From Rhytidiadelphus loreus (taxonomy: Eukaryota; Streptophyta; Bryopsida; Hypnales; Hylocomiaceae): DNA of 64,000 nt. Below the pieces are notes generated by a model. The model had not been told where the DNA came from, did not search any database, and saw nothing but the letters and a program-made list of their open reading frames with translations. This document shows positions 45,085 through 57,599 of this stretch, one piece after another. The first letter of the stretch is position 1; each line of letters starts with the position of its first letter. A program made the translations under genes and the position numbers. Where the stretch lies: NCBI GenBank assembly GCA_947034895.1, contig OX344765.1:22325001-22389000 (forward strand). Direction: 5' to 3'.

Positions 45085-48000
45085 TCAATCAAAATCATAA
45101 GGATCAGAGGGCTGTACCTGAGCGGATTCAGCCGCCTGAGGCTCAATCCCCTCCACAGTTGCCGAACCAGAGGGCCCTCCCTCTTGTACCACATTTGTGT
45201 CCCGCATGTCATCGTCGTTGGCCTCGTAGTCGACCTTCTCCTCATCAACTGACATTGGCGAGGGATTGTCATGCAGAGAGTCAAAAGATGTTCCACAAGT
45301 CGAGACAGGTTCCACTGTGCCGACTGTGGCAACGACAGCGGGTGCTATTGATGCTCCAATTCTATCATCGCCTCGATGATAAGCCCGCCTGTCACTCAAA
45401 CCCGCTCCGGATGGGCTGACGTCCACACCTATAGAAACAACAGCTTCAAAAGCTTGTCTATCTGGAGATAGACACCTGGGAAGTTGGGATGCTGGAGTGT
45501 TGGCTATAACATCTTCCACAGGAGCAGGCACTGCATCAACCTTATCCTCGATTCGAGGATAAGGCAGCCTCGAGGATGAGGGAGTCTCATGCGAGACCGG
45601 AACCTGAGTTGATGTTCCAGGAGATTCAACAGGCGCTGGTTGGCTTGATTGCGACTTCACCGACTGCAAAATTTGCGCCACTTGACTTTGGAAAGCGAAA
45701 TATTGCGCTTGAGATTCCTCCTGCATCTTCTGCATCTGCGCCTTCGACTCCTGCTGGAGCTTCAGCATTTCAGCTTTCGTCTCCGTAGTGCCGGCAACTG
45801 CTTCCTTGAGCTCCTTTTCACGAGCCTCCCTCTCAACTTTCCGTGCAATTTTTCGGTCCCGTCTCTCCTTGTCCTTCTGCCAATAATCCTTCTCGATTTT
45901 TACCACGACGCCGGAAGGCAAGAGAAGTGGTTTTATCTCGCTCACCTGAGGAGGTCCACTATCGTCCTCCTCCTCATCGTCTGAGAAGTGAGGACGATCA
46001 ATATCTTCATCACTACTGAGGTCAATGACGGGAATCGCTGCCGCTTCTACATCGGGAACATCTCCCACAGCCTCCATTATAGTGTCCTCCTCAACCTGAG
46101 GACCTTGTCCACCCGAGGACATTGGCGCATCCCCTAGACGTTGTCTAGCGTAATCAGTGTCCGTCTCGTAATCCTCTTGCTCATGTCCCGGTTGATGAGA
46201 TGAAGACGGGAGAGTCAAGTCCGGAACACTGGGCACGCGAGGGGATGTCCTCCAGGTATGAATTTGGAACGTGTTAGTTCCGAACTCGTTTATTCCTTCA
46301 ACACCGAGGGCAAAAGGCACATGAAGGCCAGCAGAATCCCTCACTCGGTCCGCAGGCAAAGGATCTTGTACTAGTGAATTCAGCGTCATAAGCGGCGACT
46401 GTGGTAAATCCATATCAACCAAGATTGGTTCCCGGGGGAGCGGTTTCTCATATGATAACGAGTAGGAAGAATTTGAGAAAAGAAAATCGTTCTTATCCAT
46501 CTTGTCCGCTACCTTCGCTATCCTCAAATACGGTTTGGCCTCTTCTTGATTGACGAAACCGTAAAAAAATGCTCCAGACATCTGCAAAGACAGATTCAAG
46601 CACACGAGACTATTTAGTAAACAGGCAGAATCCTAAACCCAGAGATCAACTTATGTGATCCTCGACTCGACGATATCCAGCTCTCATACACAAGCATTAA
46701 GGCACAATTATAGCTATCCTCGACTCGAGGATAGGCAATGAGTTCTCACCTTGGACGCGAGCATGAACTTCGGGCCCGAAAAGATTCCTAGAACATTCTC
46801 GTTCGGTTTAGCGAAATCCCGTAGAATGTCTAGGTAAAATTCCATTCGGAGTTCGCTTGCCTCAATTCTCCATTTGGCCTCCGTATTTTTTGAGGCCTCC
46901 AAATAATATACGCAGTTAGCTGGCGTATCATACTTCGGCTTCATCAACGCGCGCGACGACTTGGCAAAGTCACTACCTTTCTTAAATAAGAAAAGTAAAG
47001 GCACGTCTGGAGCAGTACTACGATTGGTCACATTATTTATCATCTCCGCTCGGCTTTGAACGTATGTGGTCAATACTTTCTCGTATTGATCCATGTGCAA
47101 AGACGCAAAAGCAGTTGCATCTTTAACATCCTCCTTGTCTTGCAAAATGAAGAGCCAAATATTGGGCTCTGTCATTTTGGGACTCAGTTTATTGATGAGG
47201 AAGGTCATGAAGGGATCGATGGAGCTCACGTTCTTCATTGACTTTGCTCTTGGAATTTCTCTAACATCAAGAACAGCAAGGTTCACTTCACGGCGTTCAT
47301 ACTGGTATGCCGTGCTTGCTACCATGGCCTTCGCTTGAATGTCAATCCCTTGAATTTGTATTTCCCCAATCGGTTTCGGAAGTTGATATTTCAACTTCAT
47401 GAACCGAGTGAACATATGCAAAACTTCTGGAAACTACTGCTCAAGGTCCTTCGCTCGCCTTGTCCAAGCGTCATTCCGAAGTCGCTTCTTGAAGTACTCA
47501 GCTTTGGGATGAGAAATGAGAAAATCCCAGGAAGCCGAGGTAAACCGATGTCGCAACTTCCACGACATCCATGTTTCGTCAATAACGTCTCCACCAGCAT
47601 CAATAAAGTGTAGAGACTTCTTGACATCCATTAAGTCCTGAAGCACAACTTTCTTGCGCTTTCTTCGTTCGACCCAATCTGCATGTGAGAGATTGTCCGA
47701 AATCAGTATTTTTGTTCTTGAAACAGAGATTTTCGGATACGAGGCCTTCCGATTTGGAGTAGTGCCGAGAAGGTGTTCGGCAAATACTCCGAAATCGATG
47801 TCCGTGAAGTGGCCGCAGTGTTTGAAGAATTCCCTCTTCAATGCCATATTCTTCATCTTGAACCCCTTGCTGGCGTTGAACGGTTCCATAGTGACAGGGT
47901 CGATCAACTCTCCAGCCGTATGCTTTGTAAGGAAGGATTCCCAATGAGCAAAGAGCTCGTCCGGCAAGGTTATAATCTGAATTTCATTTTTCAGATCTGC

Positions 48001-49695
48001 TGGTCTTGAGATTGAAGCGCCGTCTTTTTCTGGATTTATATTTTGGAATCGCTCGACAACTGCGTCAGTGAATTTCTGCAGGTCAGGTACAGGAAGAGGT
48101 TAGACTAGTGGCCGAGAATAGCTGTCTGTATCATCGGATCGATGATACCAGCACGCGATTTTACAGGATTCACTTGTGGAGAAATCATATGTGAACACCT
48201 AGATAATCTGAATAATCAAAATGAGTAATGAATTAGAAATTAGAAGCCAATGAAGAGTATCATCGACCCAACGATACTTGGAATGACCTCAATTTGATAC
48301 CTTATAGTTCTGCACGTTGAAAAGTGCATTATTCTTCCTATGGACGGCCTCATCCTTTTCGTCCGTCGGTCGCTTGTAGGTCTTCCAGATATTGCGGCAG
48401 GCAATAATTTGGTTTCCCCAAGTCGGTTAAGCGTGGTCTAAATGGTTCGTGCAGTTGTAGTGTTTCGAGATATTTCTAAGTTTGTTGTGATCCAAAGACC
48501 ACACAATGAGAGCATCCCACGTCTGCAGTTGTACTCTTTGCTCTTCTCCGCAGCCTTCAATTTGAAGTTCTTTTGAAGCTGTCACGCTATGCTGGCCATT
48601 GATAATCATGAATTGGCCATTTTTAATGTCATCCCAGTTCTTGGGCTTGACTTTCAGCAGCTGCTTCTTAGAATCGACAGGAGTAAGACAAATTGTTTGC
48701 CTTTGTTTCATATCAATTAATTGAATGAGCTCCTTCTTGACTGTGTCAACGATATCTCTCTGCAATGTCCGAATCACATATTGATTGCTTGCAATGATGC
48801 ACTGCTTAATGTGAACGGTCACGGACTGCATCCCTTGCAGAAAGCAATCCTTATGGTCGAACCAGAAGTTCCTCTGAATGGCCGCGAACTTGACGTGGTC
48901 TGCGACTCGCTCTTTCGCTCCGGCAGAGTTGGTCGTAAGTGCAGACCCGGAGCTTCCAGCCCCAACAATATCCCCGGGGAGACTTTTCTTTCTCTTGCGA
49001 CTCGATTCACCTCCATCTGAATGGGTCGTGTCTCTCTTTTTTGGCTCGGATCGTGCCTGAGAAGGACGGTTACCTCTCTGTCCAGATCCAGCGGCGTTGG
49101 ATGGAGCTGTCGGTCTTGTTAGTCCTGCTGACGGTCGACCCAGCGTTGGTGCTTGTTCAACGTTTGCCAGCGCATAGCGATCCAGCGTTTGGAATATCAG
49201 ACGAAGCCGAGACGCGTTTGACTTTGCTGTGCTGTTTTTCCATGGCACGTAACCTTGTTTCTCAAAATCCTCATTCAAGGACTCCATTTGAGAGCCCTCG
49301 AGGAATGTCATCAAGTTATCCAGGGCAAATTTACCTTTCTGTGAATTGACGTCGATGACAATGGAGTGACAGTGATCCAAATGTTTTCCATTGTCATCGA
49401 CTTCACGGAGAACGAGCACCACGTAGTTCTTTCGGTGCTCTTCAATCAAGGTTACTTTCTCCTTGATGTTCAGGGGAGTGTAATTTGTCTTCCCTTGTAT
49501 ACGGAAGCGTATGTATACATAATTTTTCCACCGGTTGACGCCGAATGTCCAATTTGGAACGTGATCCTTGAACTCCCAAAGTGACCCAAATGTGTCTTCC
49601 ATTTCTGTAATGAAAGGCTCGTCGGGAATGGGGTTCACGAATCGTTGGAGATGGTGACTTGTTCTGGAGTAGTCGTAGTTGTCAGGCTGCTCCAT
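45085..49695 (-). pseudogene. Module B gene E: ParB-like plus degenerate methyltransferase-like protein
   Basis: Phase-0 exons 49695-48301 (465 codons), 48075-46750 (442) and 46581-45085 (499). ATG 49695 (MEQPDNYDYS) follows a TGTACAG acceptor, as in A. Exon 1 has FMIINGQHSVTAS; exon 2 has WVERRKRKKVV, LAVLDVREI, WLFILQDKED and ELRMEFYLDILRDF to NENVLGIFSGPK; exon 3 has MSGAFFYG, acidic clusters and a coiled coil (KMQEESQAQYFAFQSQVAQI). TAA at 48427-48429 replaces CAA of A; TAG at 47434-47436 aligns with Lys of A. Both introns (48302-48300 side at 48076-48300 and 46582-46749) carry TATCATCG/TATCCTCG palindromes. Exon 3 holds two more, near 45371 and 45542. The order ParB-like then methyltransferase-like also occurs in bacterial and phage fusion methylases. 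Confidence 0.6.
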
Positions 49696-50333
49696 TCTTG
49701 GTGTCCTGGCGAAATATCCTGTACATGGTTTAGTTTTTTTAAATTGTATCGTCGACTCGATGATACTCTGTATTTCAGTGTTTGTTTTGTTTGTTATCAA
49801 CATTAGAAGAAAATTCGGGTCTCCAGATGCCTAAGTTGGCAACGCAATTTTCGTGCTTGGAAATTGCTGAAAATGCCACCTTGCACGTTGCCAACGTGGA
49901 GTATAAGGTGATGACGAGGGATTTAGCACCCGTTGCTACCAATGGGAGTGACGCGTTGGAAACAATATTTTATTGGCGTACCGTTGTCCCCTGTCCTGTG
50001 TGTAGGGTTATAAAACGAATTTCCAATTGGGCGTACCAAACGCAGGGACTAGTCCCGCATGCGGACCGGTAGTGGAGCCGCGCATCGTTGTCAATGATGC
50101 GATGTGTTTGACAACTTGGAGGGAATTTCAAACTTGGCACGGAATTGGCTGAGCTCCAATTTCAGAATGGGTCCAAACGCGTCACTCGTTCAATGTCACA
50201 GTTCCATGCATTGTAGTTCCATGAATTGTGTGGATGCCAGTGTTGTCGAGTGCTGCCCAAATTGTGTGATCACTGGCAACTCGTTTCCAACAAGTGTTAG
50301 GTGATCAATTGTGCGTTGGCAACGTCATCAGGA

Positions 50334-51832
50334 ATGGAGAATCGCAGACCGCGTTCGGAGGTGGCAGCAGTGACGCTCCACAACACACACAATGACCAGG
50401 GAGAGTGGATTCCAACGAGATACGAGAGGTTGTCGTGGGTGAGGTTGAACCCTGGTAGAAATGGAACTTGGGCTCGAGAGGCTCGTCGGCATGGAGGTGA
50501 GAGCATGAGGGGATCTTACAAGGCTCAAATCATGGACTTCCGGTTCAAGTTTGATGGGCGCAAGACCGTTTCCAACAAGCCGGAATTGGAGTCCGTGTTG
50601 GTTAGACATGCTTACCACCGGCATCAAGTGCTCTTAGATCCAGAGATTCGCCACGATCGGGTTCCATGCAATTGTGAGAATAGATGGCGCTTTGTTTCCA
50701 CCTTTGATGCCATGTTGTTTTTGAAAGTTTGATGGCCATCAAAGTAAACGTGGCTGGGGCTTTACACTGCTTTGCTAATTTGGTTTGTGGTATTGTCTGT
50801 TGGAAACAGTTCTGTACCAATCCTTTTTTGAAGACTGGGTGGACCCACTTTCTATCCTTGGAGTCATCGTTGTTGTGCACAGCGAAATTGGTGAAGCCAC
50901 TCGGAATGGGAGGTCCTACAATGAGCTTCTGGAGAATGGGATATTTTTTTCTAACCTTGTCTATGTGCCACCTACACCAGGGCTTCTATATGGATCAGTT
51001 GAGCCACTGTCGTTGCCACCTTTCACTGATCCCGAATGGCCTCTCCCCGACATGCACACCAGTGAAGCGTTTCGGTTCAAGCTTCGGGCCGATTTCCAAG
51101 CTGTCACCAAGGCCACCACTGGAAGCCGCATGGGCCACCTCCAGTGGTTTATGCCCTTGCATGTATTTGTAGATCTTTTTGCGTGTGAGGAGGAGAGGAT
51201 GAGACGCACTGCCGTCCTGTACGTTGTCAATAGCCCCTCCGACGAGTTGTTCACGAGCCTCATGGACGCAGGTTGGCATCAGAAAGTAGTCTTCGGCAAG
51301 GACATTGTCAGGTGCACAATCTCAATGGACACTGTAGCCTTCAGGTAAGGAGACTTTTGTTGCCAACAGACTGTTGCATGTGCCATTGAGAGTGTTTTAG
51401 GGTGTAGGGTGCTTGTGAATTGTTGCGAACGTTGAAAACAACCTTTCTTAGACGTGTCGGGTGTGCTGTAGATACCATGTTGGGCGAGCAACGTTGTACA
51501 CAAATTTCAAGTACGGCCGAGAGCGTCTGGCGCCAGATGGTGTTAGTTGGCAACAGATAGACGAAGTGCAGGAGGAGGACATGGTGGTCCTCCCATGTTT
51601 GTTTGAAGGTGTGACGGTGGCAAGGTTCCAGGTGGGTCGAACATGGCCGTTGGCACACATTCGCAGAGAGGTGGATATCACCTTGGGAGGTGTGGTTCCA
51701 GAAGACTTCCGCTTCTCTGTCCGTCAGCAAGGGTTTGCAGACATCCTTGTAAACCGGAGGCAGGAGGGTGCCAACAGGGTAGCAGATGTCCTTCCTCCGT
51801 GGACGTTGGAGATAGTGGCAATTACCAACTAA
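50334..51832 (+). CDS. Plus-strand gene of the nested element, function unknown
   Basis: ATG 50334 (MENRRPRSEVAAV) starts an exon that is open to about 50730. A second exon runs from about 50805 to 51344, and a third from 51473 to 51832. The last junction (CAG then GTAAGG; CTGTAG acceptor) reads AFR-YHVGRATLYTNF in frame, good evidence for splicing. The join between exons 1 and 2 is unsure because TGA lies at the end of exon 1. The middle has LPPFTDPEWPLPDMHTSEAF and LHVFVDLFACEEERMRR. The C-terminal part (TWPLAHIRREVDITLGG, PEDFRFSV) has the look of a ubiquitin-like beta-grasp, a guess only. TTGCCAAC-type words occur within it. No homologue exists in the window. Confidence 0.5.
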
Positions 51833-52216
51833 GTGGTAGAGCATGGTTAGTTTAGAGAACTATCAATGTCAGTTTTGAGACATTTTAGTACTTACATTCC
51901 TACAGGTGCCTCTTTCAACGTCACGTTGGAAACAAGTCGGTTTAGGATGATATAGAGTTAGATAAGGACTTATGTGTAAGCAACAACCGTCATAGGAAAC
52001 ACTGTAAGGCTGAATTTTGATAATCAAAAAAAAAATTGGACGTTGATAGTTACCTTCGTATTTGGGACGTGTTTCAGACTTGGTTGCCACTCGGTTCATG
52101 ATGAGAAATGACTGTGTTGGAAACAAAAGAACTCCTCATGTTTGGGACGTGTTTCAGACTTGGTTGCCACTCGGTTTATGGTGTTTGTGACTGTGTTGGA
52201 AACAAGAGGAGTTCCA

Positions 52217-54503
52217 TTACATCACGGTGATTGTACATTTGACAAAATGAGGCAACAACTTCACAATGACTGCGTTGGAAACAAGATGACTCTCATTTCC
52301 TCTAACTCTATCATGACTCGTGACTTCCTGTTCCAACAATGCTTTCTTTGGCCATATGGCGAGTGTAGGGAACTGAGTTTGTTGGAACACCCAGTGGAGA
52401 ACTTCATACGACTCCTTGGCCACCTCAAAGCATGCGATAGGCCAGATTTCGGTTTCCGATTGGACTGAAAAATATCTATCATCTGTTTTTTGTATGCTGG
52501 TGTCTAATGCACGATTCATGAGCGTCAAACTCACCCTTTCGAATTTTCTCCCATGTACAATCTCTGCTTCGTCCATCTTCAAGACGAAAATTAAAGGCTT
52601 GTTTCCAACTTCTGGACATGCAGGTTCAGTTTCCAACGTCAGAGCACCCTACACCGCTTGATGTACAGAAGTCAATAAGAAATCACGTTGGAAACAAGTA
52701 CCGTTTGAACAGGAATGTTTTGAAAAGAAGGATATTCACCTTCGGTCGTGAATTGGTATAGCTTCACCATAGTCCTCTGCACCACTTCGATGTCAACAAA
52801 CAAAGAATTCTTGGGCGTTAGAACCACCCTTGATATGTCTGATTTCTTCTTTCTTCCTTTTCCAGTGGTAACTGAAGGTTGCACCACCAACTCCAGCGTA
52901 CTGTCAATATGGTAATAGTTGCCAACAAGATCCGTCAACTTTGAATTGAGTTCTGTTCGCAACAAACTGACCTGTTCAACATAGTCCATATTGTGAGAAC
53001 ACCACGTAAGCCTAAACCCACCACTAACATGCCGTTGGAAACAAGATTTTCCTTATTGAAGTTATGTAAATCGCCCAGAACCCTGAACCCTAAACCAGGT
53101 TTTGCGACTGCAAACACGTTACCACCCTCCCTCTAGCAGCGTTTATGGGGCCCCTGCTATAATTCTGTTTTCCAATGCTCCGATCGACTAGGCTAATGCA
53201 AGAACCCTCCAGTATGTCCTATATTGAAATTTTCCATCGTTTCCAACAAGGCATAGCAATACGCTCTACTTTGAATGTAAGCCCAACTCGTTTCCAACAA
53301 TGCATAGCCAAAATTCATGGAATGGGAATAATAACTTCAAACCTTGTGCGGGTTTGGCAAGAATGTTGGCTTCAAGCGTTTGTCAACGAGCTGCACTCGC
53401 CCTTTGATCGTCTTGTAGATCTCACCATATCCTTTCTGTGACACTCCAGTCATATCGCACGCTGCTAGTATTGCTTCTGTTCCCAACTCCGTCCCAATTT
53501 TCTCAAGGTAGTGGTTCGTCATGCTGGTTGCAGCATGACTATGTTGCGAACTTGATATCAACGCCAGCGTCTCTCCCTTTGACATCAATAGTCCAATCGC
53601 CTGCCCGGTCTCATCTTGGGTATCCTTGTCGCCACACAGACGTTTCCTTCTGTTAGACGTCCTGTTGCCAGCGTGTATAGCTTGAACTACCTGCGGTTGC
53701 AACAAACTTCGAATTTTGGCTATACGAGCCCTCGACGCGCCACCACTCTTCGCTAATTCAACGAGGCCCTTCGATGGTCTTAGTTGTGGTCCTGCTGGAG
53801 TCCTGACCATTCTTTCCATTTTCCTTTGGAATTTCACTATGGACTTTCTTGCTTCCATGAGTTCATGCTCCAACTGCAAGACCTTCTGATGCGCACCTTG
53901 TCGTCCTTGTTCGTTCGCCAACTGCAAGTTGTTGTTGTGTTGGTCCTCATTCCTGTGCAACTCTTCTTCGACTGCTACACATCGAGCCCTAAAGAAGTCT
54001 AAACCGCTCTTCAAAGTGTCAATCTCCTCTTTACTTCTTGCAACAAGTTCCTCTGAACGTTGTGCCCAGCTACTGTTGGCAACGTCCAGATCCTGCGTTA
54101 GTAACGCAATGGAATTTTGCAAGGCTTCCCTCTTCCGAATTGCATCAGCTTGTGTCTCCTGTAATTGCCTTTCCAAGCCTTTTATTGAGTCACAGGTGCT
54201 AACAAGGTTTCTAGAATATCCTAGGAGTCCAGAGTCACCGTGACACACAAATTCTAAGCAACTCTTGATTGTTTGAAACGGTGGTGGCTTCCCTGTGACA
54301 GGATCTGTTGGGTACAAATTGCCATCCAACCATAAATCAATGTTGGTGGCTCCAGAATCTCTCAACGCTGGAAACTCTGCTTTTGAGGCTTGCTGATCAA
54401 TTCGAACCCCTTTCCTCACAATAGGGGCGAATTTACTATCCAATATAACAGCTGCTGTATACGAACTACCCTTTCCAACATTGGTAATGTCCTGAAGTGC
54501 CAT
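52217..54503 (-). CDS. Coiled-coil and transposase-like gene of the nested element
   Basis: Exons 54503-53343, 52971-52740 and 52611 to about 52217. MALQDITNVGKG starts the protein. It has an N-terminal domain with LWLDGNLYPTDPVTGKPPPF, a long coiled coil (LERQLQETQADAIRKREAL to LEHELMEARKSIVKFQRKM) and then MTGVSQKGYGEIYKTIKG. Splices join PNPHK-VSLLRTELN and FTTE-EVGNKPLIFVLK in frame. The last part, LIFVLKMDEAEIVHGRKFER followed by EIWPIACFEVAKESYEVL, resembles the beginning of an RNase H-like transposase domain, with KMD as possible first acidic residue. This is inference. Downstream catalytic residues were not found, so the gene may be 3'-truncated. It is the best transposase candidate for the element. 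Confidence 0.5.
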
Positions 54504-55239
54504 CCTAAACCGAAATCTCTCAAATCGTGTGCCAAAGCCACCCCAAAACCAGTTGAGGGATGCCAATGAGCCTGTTGGCAACGGCAATGAGGCCAGCTCA
54601 TTTGGCGGGAAGCAATTCCAACAATTGAGAACTTGCGAGCATCTCCACGTTGACATTCCCCACATCCCCCAATTCACACGCTCGTCAACTGGATTGTACA
54701 TGTTGAGTACACTAATTGGAAATAGTGGCTTCCAAATCAGAATTCCAAATCGTGGATTAAAAGATTATAATCCACAATTTGGTACTCGCAGTCAACATTA
54801 AAATAGTCACCGAACTATATTAATCTATGTGCCAAACTCATTGCCCCAAGTGTTGAGTTGCCAACATGGCAAATGTTTGTACAGAGTCCTGGTGCACGGC
54901 TGTTGACAACAAGGCGCCACTTGAGTGCTTCAGTGACAACTCGACCTGTACCGTCCACAGCTCATTGGCGTGCAGGTTTGATGGCAACAAGCGCCAAGTA
55001 CCCATGATGTTGGAATTGACCATTTTCTAAAAAGCAAAAAATTATTTTTCAAGCCCAAAGTACCGGCCATCCAGAGACCCAAATTTTCTTCTAATGGTAT
55101 TTTGGCAGTATTTTATTTTTTATATTACATGTATGTTTTTGTTGTTATCTATGGCTTTGAAATTTCAGTTTATTAGGATGCGTTTCTATTGCATCTCGAA
55201 AGTGATTCTGGGGAGAATGATTATGTTCAATGTATTTTC

Positions 55240-55605
55240 TATCTATCATCGATTCGATGATATGTTTTTCTTTGTTTATAGAGTTATGTTGGTAACTTGT
55301 TCTCTTCTGTTCTCAAATTGATGAGGTCTGATTCGGCTAGTGTTTATTGCTTTTCAGCTTTCACATTCATTGAGCATTGACTAGTTTTTCCTTGTAATAA
55401 TTTTATCGTCGACCCAAGGATACTGATTTTCTAGGTCACTGGAGGAACGCAAGGAACGCCTATTTTATCTTGTGTGTTTTCTTTTTCTTTTCGCTTGTAG
55501 ATATTACTGTATCCTCGAGTCAACGATAGTGTTAGATTGCTTTCCTCGCTTGTGAAATAGGTTATAATTTATATATTCAGTTGCTTATCGTCGGCTCGAG
55601 GATAG
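55240..55605 (-). promoter_or_regulatory. Continuation of the leader of module B gene E with palindromes
   Basis: TATCATCGATTCGATGATA at 55241 and related copies near 55404, 55508 and 55585 match the introns of module B and not the nested element. This is therefore the displaced 5' leader of gene E. Confidence 0.55.
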
Positions 55606-55629
55606 TATTTGATTTGAATCCTTCAATTG

Positions 55630-55735
55630 TAAACCCAAAACCCTAATGCAACATAGTGGCCGTAATGGTTTAGATAAAACCTAAGACCCTAAACCCTAAT
55701 CTGAAACCCAAAACCCTAATACAGACAGATGTTGT
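55630..55735. repeat. Telomere-like / telo-box cluster
   Basis: AACCCTAA and ACCCTAAACCCTAA recur four to five times. The cluster lies upstream of the module B leader and is probably promoter DNA of gene E, corresponding to 31890-31935 in module A. Confidence 0.5.
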
Positions 55736-55879
55736 ATTCTACCTCAAACTGGGAAATCCGGAAGTAATATCACTGAATTCTTAGTAGAATTAGGAAGACC
55801 TGCAATCAAAAGAAATGGTTGTCAATTTCACATGTACCAAGAATGAAACTGCAGTTTTTCGGGATGCTTTTAGAAATGT

Positions 55880-56500
55880 TTTAAAACTCCTGAATGCTTC
55901 CCAAACACCCCAAACACGGAATTCAAACACCCAAACAACCAAACACAATGACGGAATTCAAACACGCAAACAACCAAACACGAACACGGAATTCAAACAC
56001 CTGTTTCACAAAATCAAACCCAAACACCCAAATAGAGAAGCCTGAATCAAACCCAAACACAGAACCCAAACACAGAACCCAAACACAGAACCTAGACAAC
56101 GAAACACAGAACCCAAACAACTAAACACAAGCACACAACAGAAAACCCAAAACCCAAACACAGAATCCAAACAACGAAAAACAGAATTCAAACAGCCAAA
56201 CAGCGAACCCAAACAACCAAACACGGAAGCCTGAATCCAACATCAAAACAATTAACTGAAACACACAACCTGAATCGAACCCTGAATCGAACACACAACC
56301 TGCCAGAATCGAACACACAACATGATTTGAACTTGCCAGAATCTTGCCAAAACCCTTAATGAAACCCAAGCACTGAACCAACTACCAAAACAATGAACCC
56401 AAACACCCGAACCCAATGAACCCAATGAAAACAATGAAAACAATGAAAACAATGAACCCAAACACCCGAACACTACCCGAACCCCAAGCACTGAACCCTA
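55880..56500. repeat. AACCCAAACACAG-type low-complexity repeat
   Basis: A-C-rich degenerate repeats such as CCAAACACAGAACCCAAACA and AAACAATGAAAACAATG. The long opposite-strand frames are products of the skewed composition and are not annotated. Confidence 0.7.
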
Positions 56501-56559
56501 AACCAAACCCAAGCTACCCGAACAGTACCTGCGATCCAAACACCGAACCCTAAACCCGG

Positions 56560-57115
56560 AATTCACCGCGGAGCAGCTTCACCCGAACAGTACTGGTTTC
56601 AACCTGAACGTGAAGCAGCTCACCGCGTAGCACCCCCTCTTCACCGCAATTGAAGATCTCCACCGCAATTCGAAGATCTGCACCACGGACCACCTGCACC
56701 TCCGACCGAGCTCGTCACCAACACGAAATTGATGAAGCGCGAAACAGCCTCCTCCACCTCGAACCGCGGAGCACCCCCCTCTGCACCTCCAGTGCGCCTG
56801 AGCGTAGCGCACTTGCACCTCCGTCCAACCCTGAAGAGGAAGCGCCTCACCCTAGCGCACGTAGTCCAAAAAAAAGCAAAAATGGAAAATATTACGGGAG
56901 ACGACGTGAATAGGGAGACACGTGAACACGAAGAAGAAGACGCACACGGGGAAACGACGAAGCGGGGGAGACGAAGTGGCTTCCGCGCCACGAGGAAGAA
57001 GACGAGGAACCGAACCGAAACCGAACCTACATCCGGACCTACATCCGTGCCGACCTCCGTGCCGAACCTGATACCAAACCTCCGTGAGAACCCAAACCTA
57101 GCCGCCAATTCTGGT
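56560..57115. other. GC-richer block near the presumed right end of module B
   Basis: CG-rich, with GCGCACTTGC and ACGACGTGAA words, no conserved gene. By position it corresponds to the GC-richer block at 32600-33300 in module A, so it may be promoter or first-exon DNA of gene E. Confidence 0.35.
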
Positions 57116-57378
57116 TTCTATACACCAAGCCTTTGTTGGCTTGGAAACCTCATATTAAGTTCAAATTTAGTGTTTGTAAATGAATACTAAAATGACTTTT
57201 GTATTTGCAAACATTAATTTTCTTCGAAGGTTTCCCACAAGTGGGTCTCTTCATATAGTGCCTTTTTTTATTTTTTTGTTTGCTACGACCAAATTTTAAA
57301 TTATCTGATTTTTGGACAATGCCAATAGCGCTTCTAGTGTCAAAAAGAAGGTTTTCACTCAAGTAATAGTACATAAAA

Positions 57379-57590
57379 CTATCAAATAGGATTGTAGTTT
57401 CTTGGCTTCAACAAATAAATTTTTACACTACTAACACATCCAACTATTAGATAGGATTGTAGTTTCTTGGCTTCAACAAATAAATTTTTACTCTACTAAC
57501 ACATCCAACTATTAGATAGGATTGTAGTTTCTTGGCTTCAACAAATAAATTTTTACTCTACTAACACATCCAACTATTAGATAGGATTGG
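57379..57590. repeat. 65-bp tandem repeat, about 3.2 copies
   Basis: The unit contains AGGATTGTAGTTTCTTGGCT and CTACTAACACATCCAACTAT. The word ATTGT or ATTGG starts at 57391, 57456, 57521 and 57586, exactly 65 bp apart. The copies are almost identical, so the amplification is recent. Confidence 0.9.
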
Positions 57591-57599
57591 AAATTCTTT

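Larger units (their letters stand above)
49830..54985. repeat. Dispersed GTTGGAAACAA / GTTGSCAAC words of the nested element
   Basis: More than 20 copies in either orientation, for example near 49833, 49889, 49954, 50568, 50797, 51358, 51924, 52109, 52194, 52274, 52600, 52687, 52919, 53033, 53239, 53289, 54074, 54570 and 54855. They lie in exons, introns and spacers and stop at the element ends. Confidence 0.75.
49801..55096. mobile_element. 5.3-kb terminal-inverted-repeat element nested in module B
   Basis: The left end CATTAGAAGAAAATTCGGGT and the right end, read inverted, CATTAGAAGAAAATTTGGGT agree over about 28 bp with three differences. The start resembles CACTA-type ends (CACTAGTAGAAAA of the MITE at 21695). 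No clear target duplication is seen (CAA left, GTA right). It carries two genes, one on each strand, and its own dispersed word GTTGGAAACAA/GTTGSCAAC. Module B palindromes resume at 55240, showing that it split the leader of gene E. Confidence 0.8.

Noticed and set aside
55923..56491. Cys/Phe-rich frames on the minus strand
   Set aside because: They are translations of the AACCCAAACACAG low-complexity repeat.
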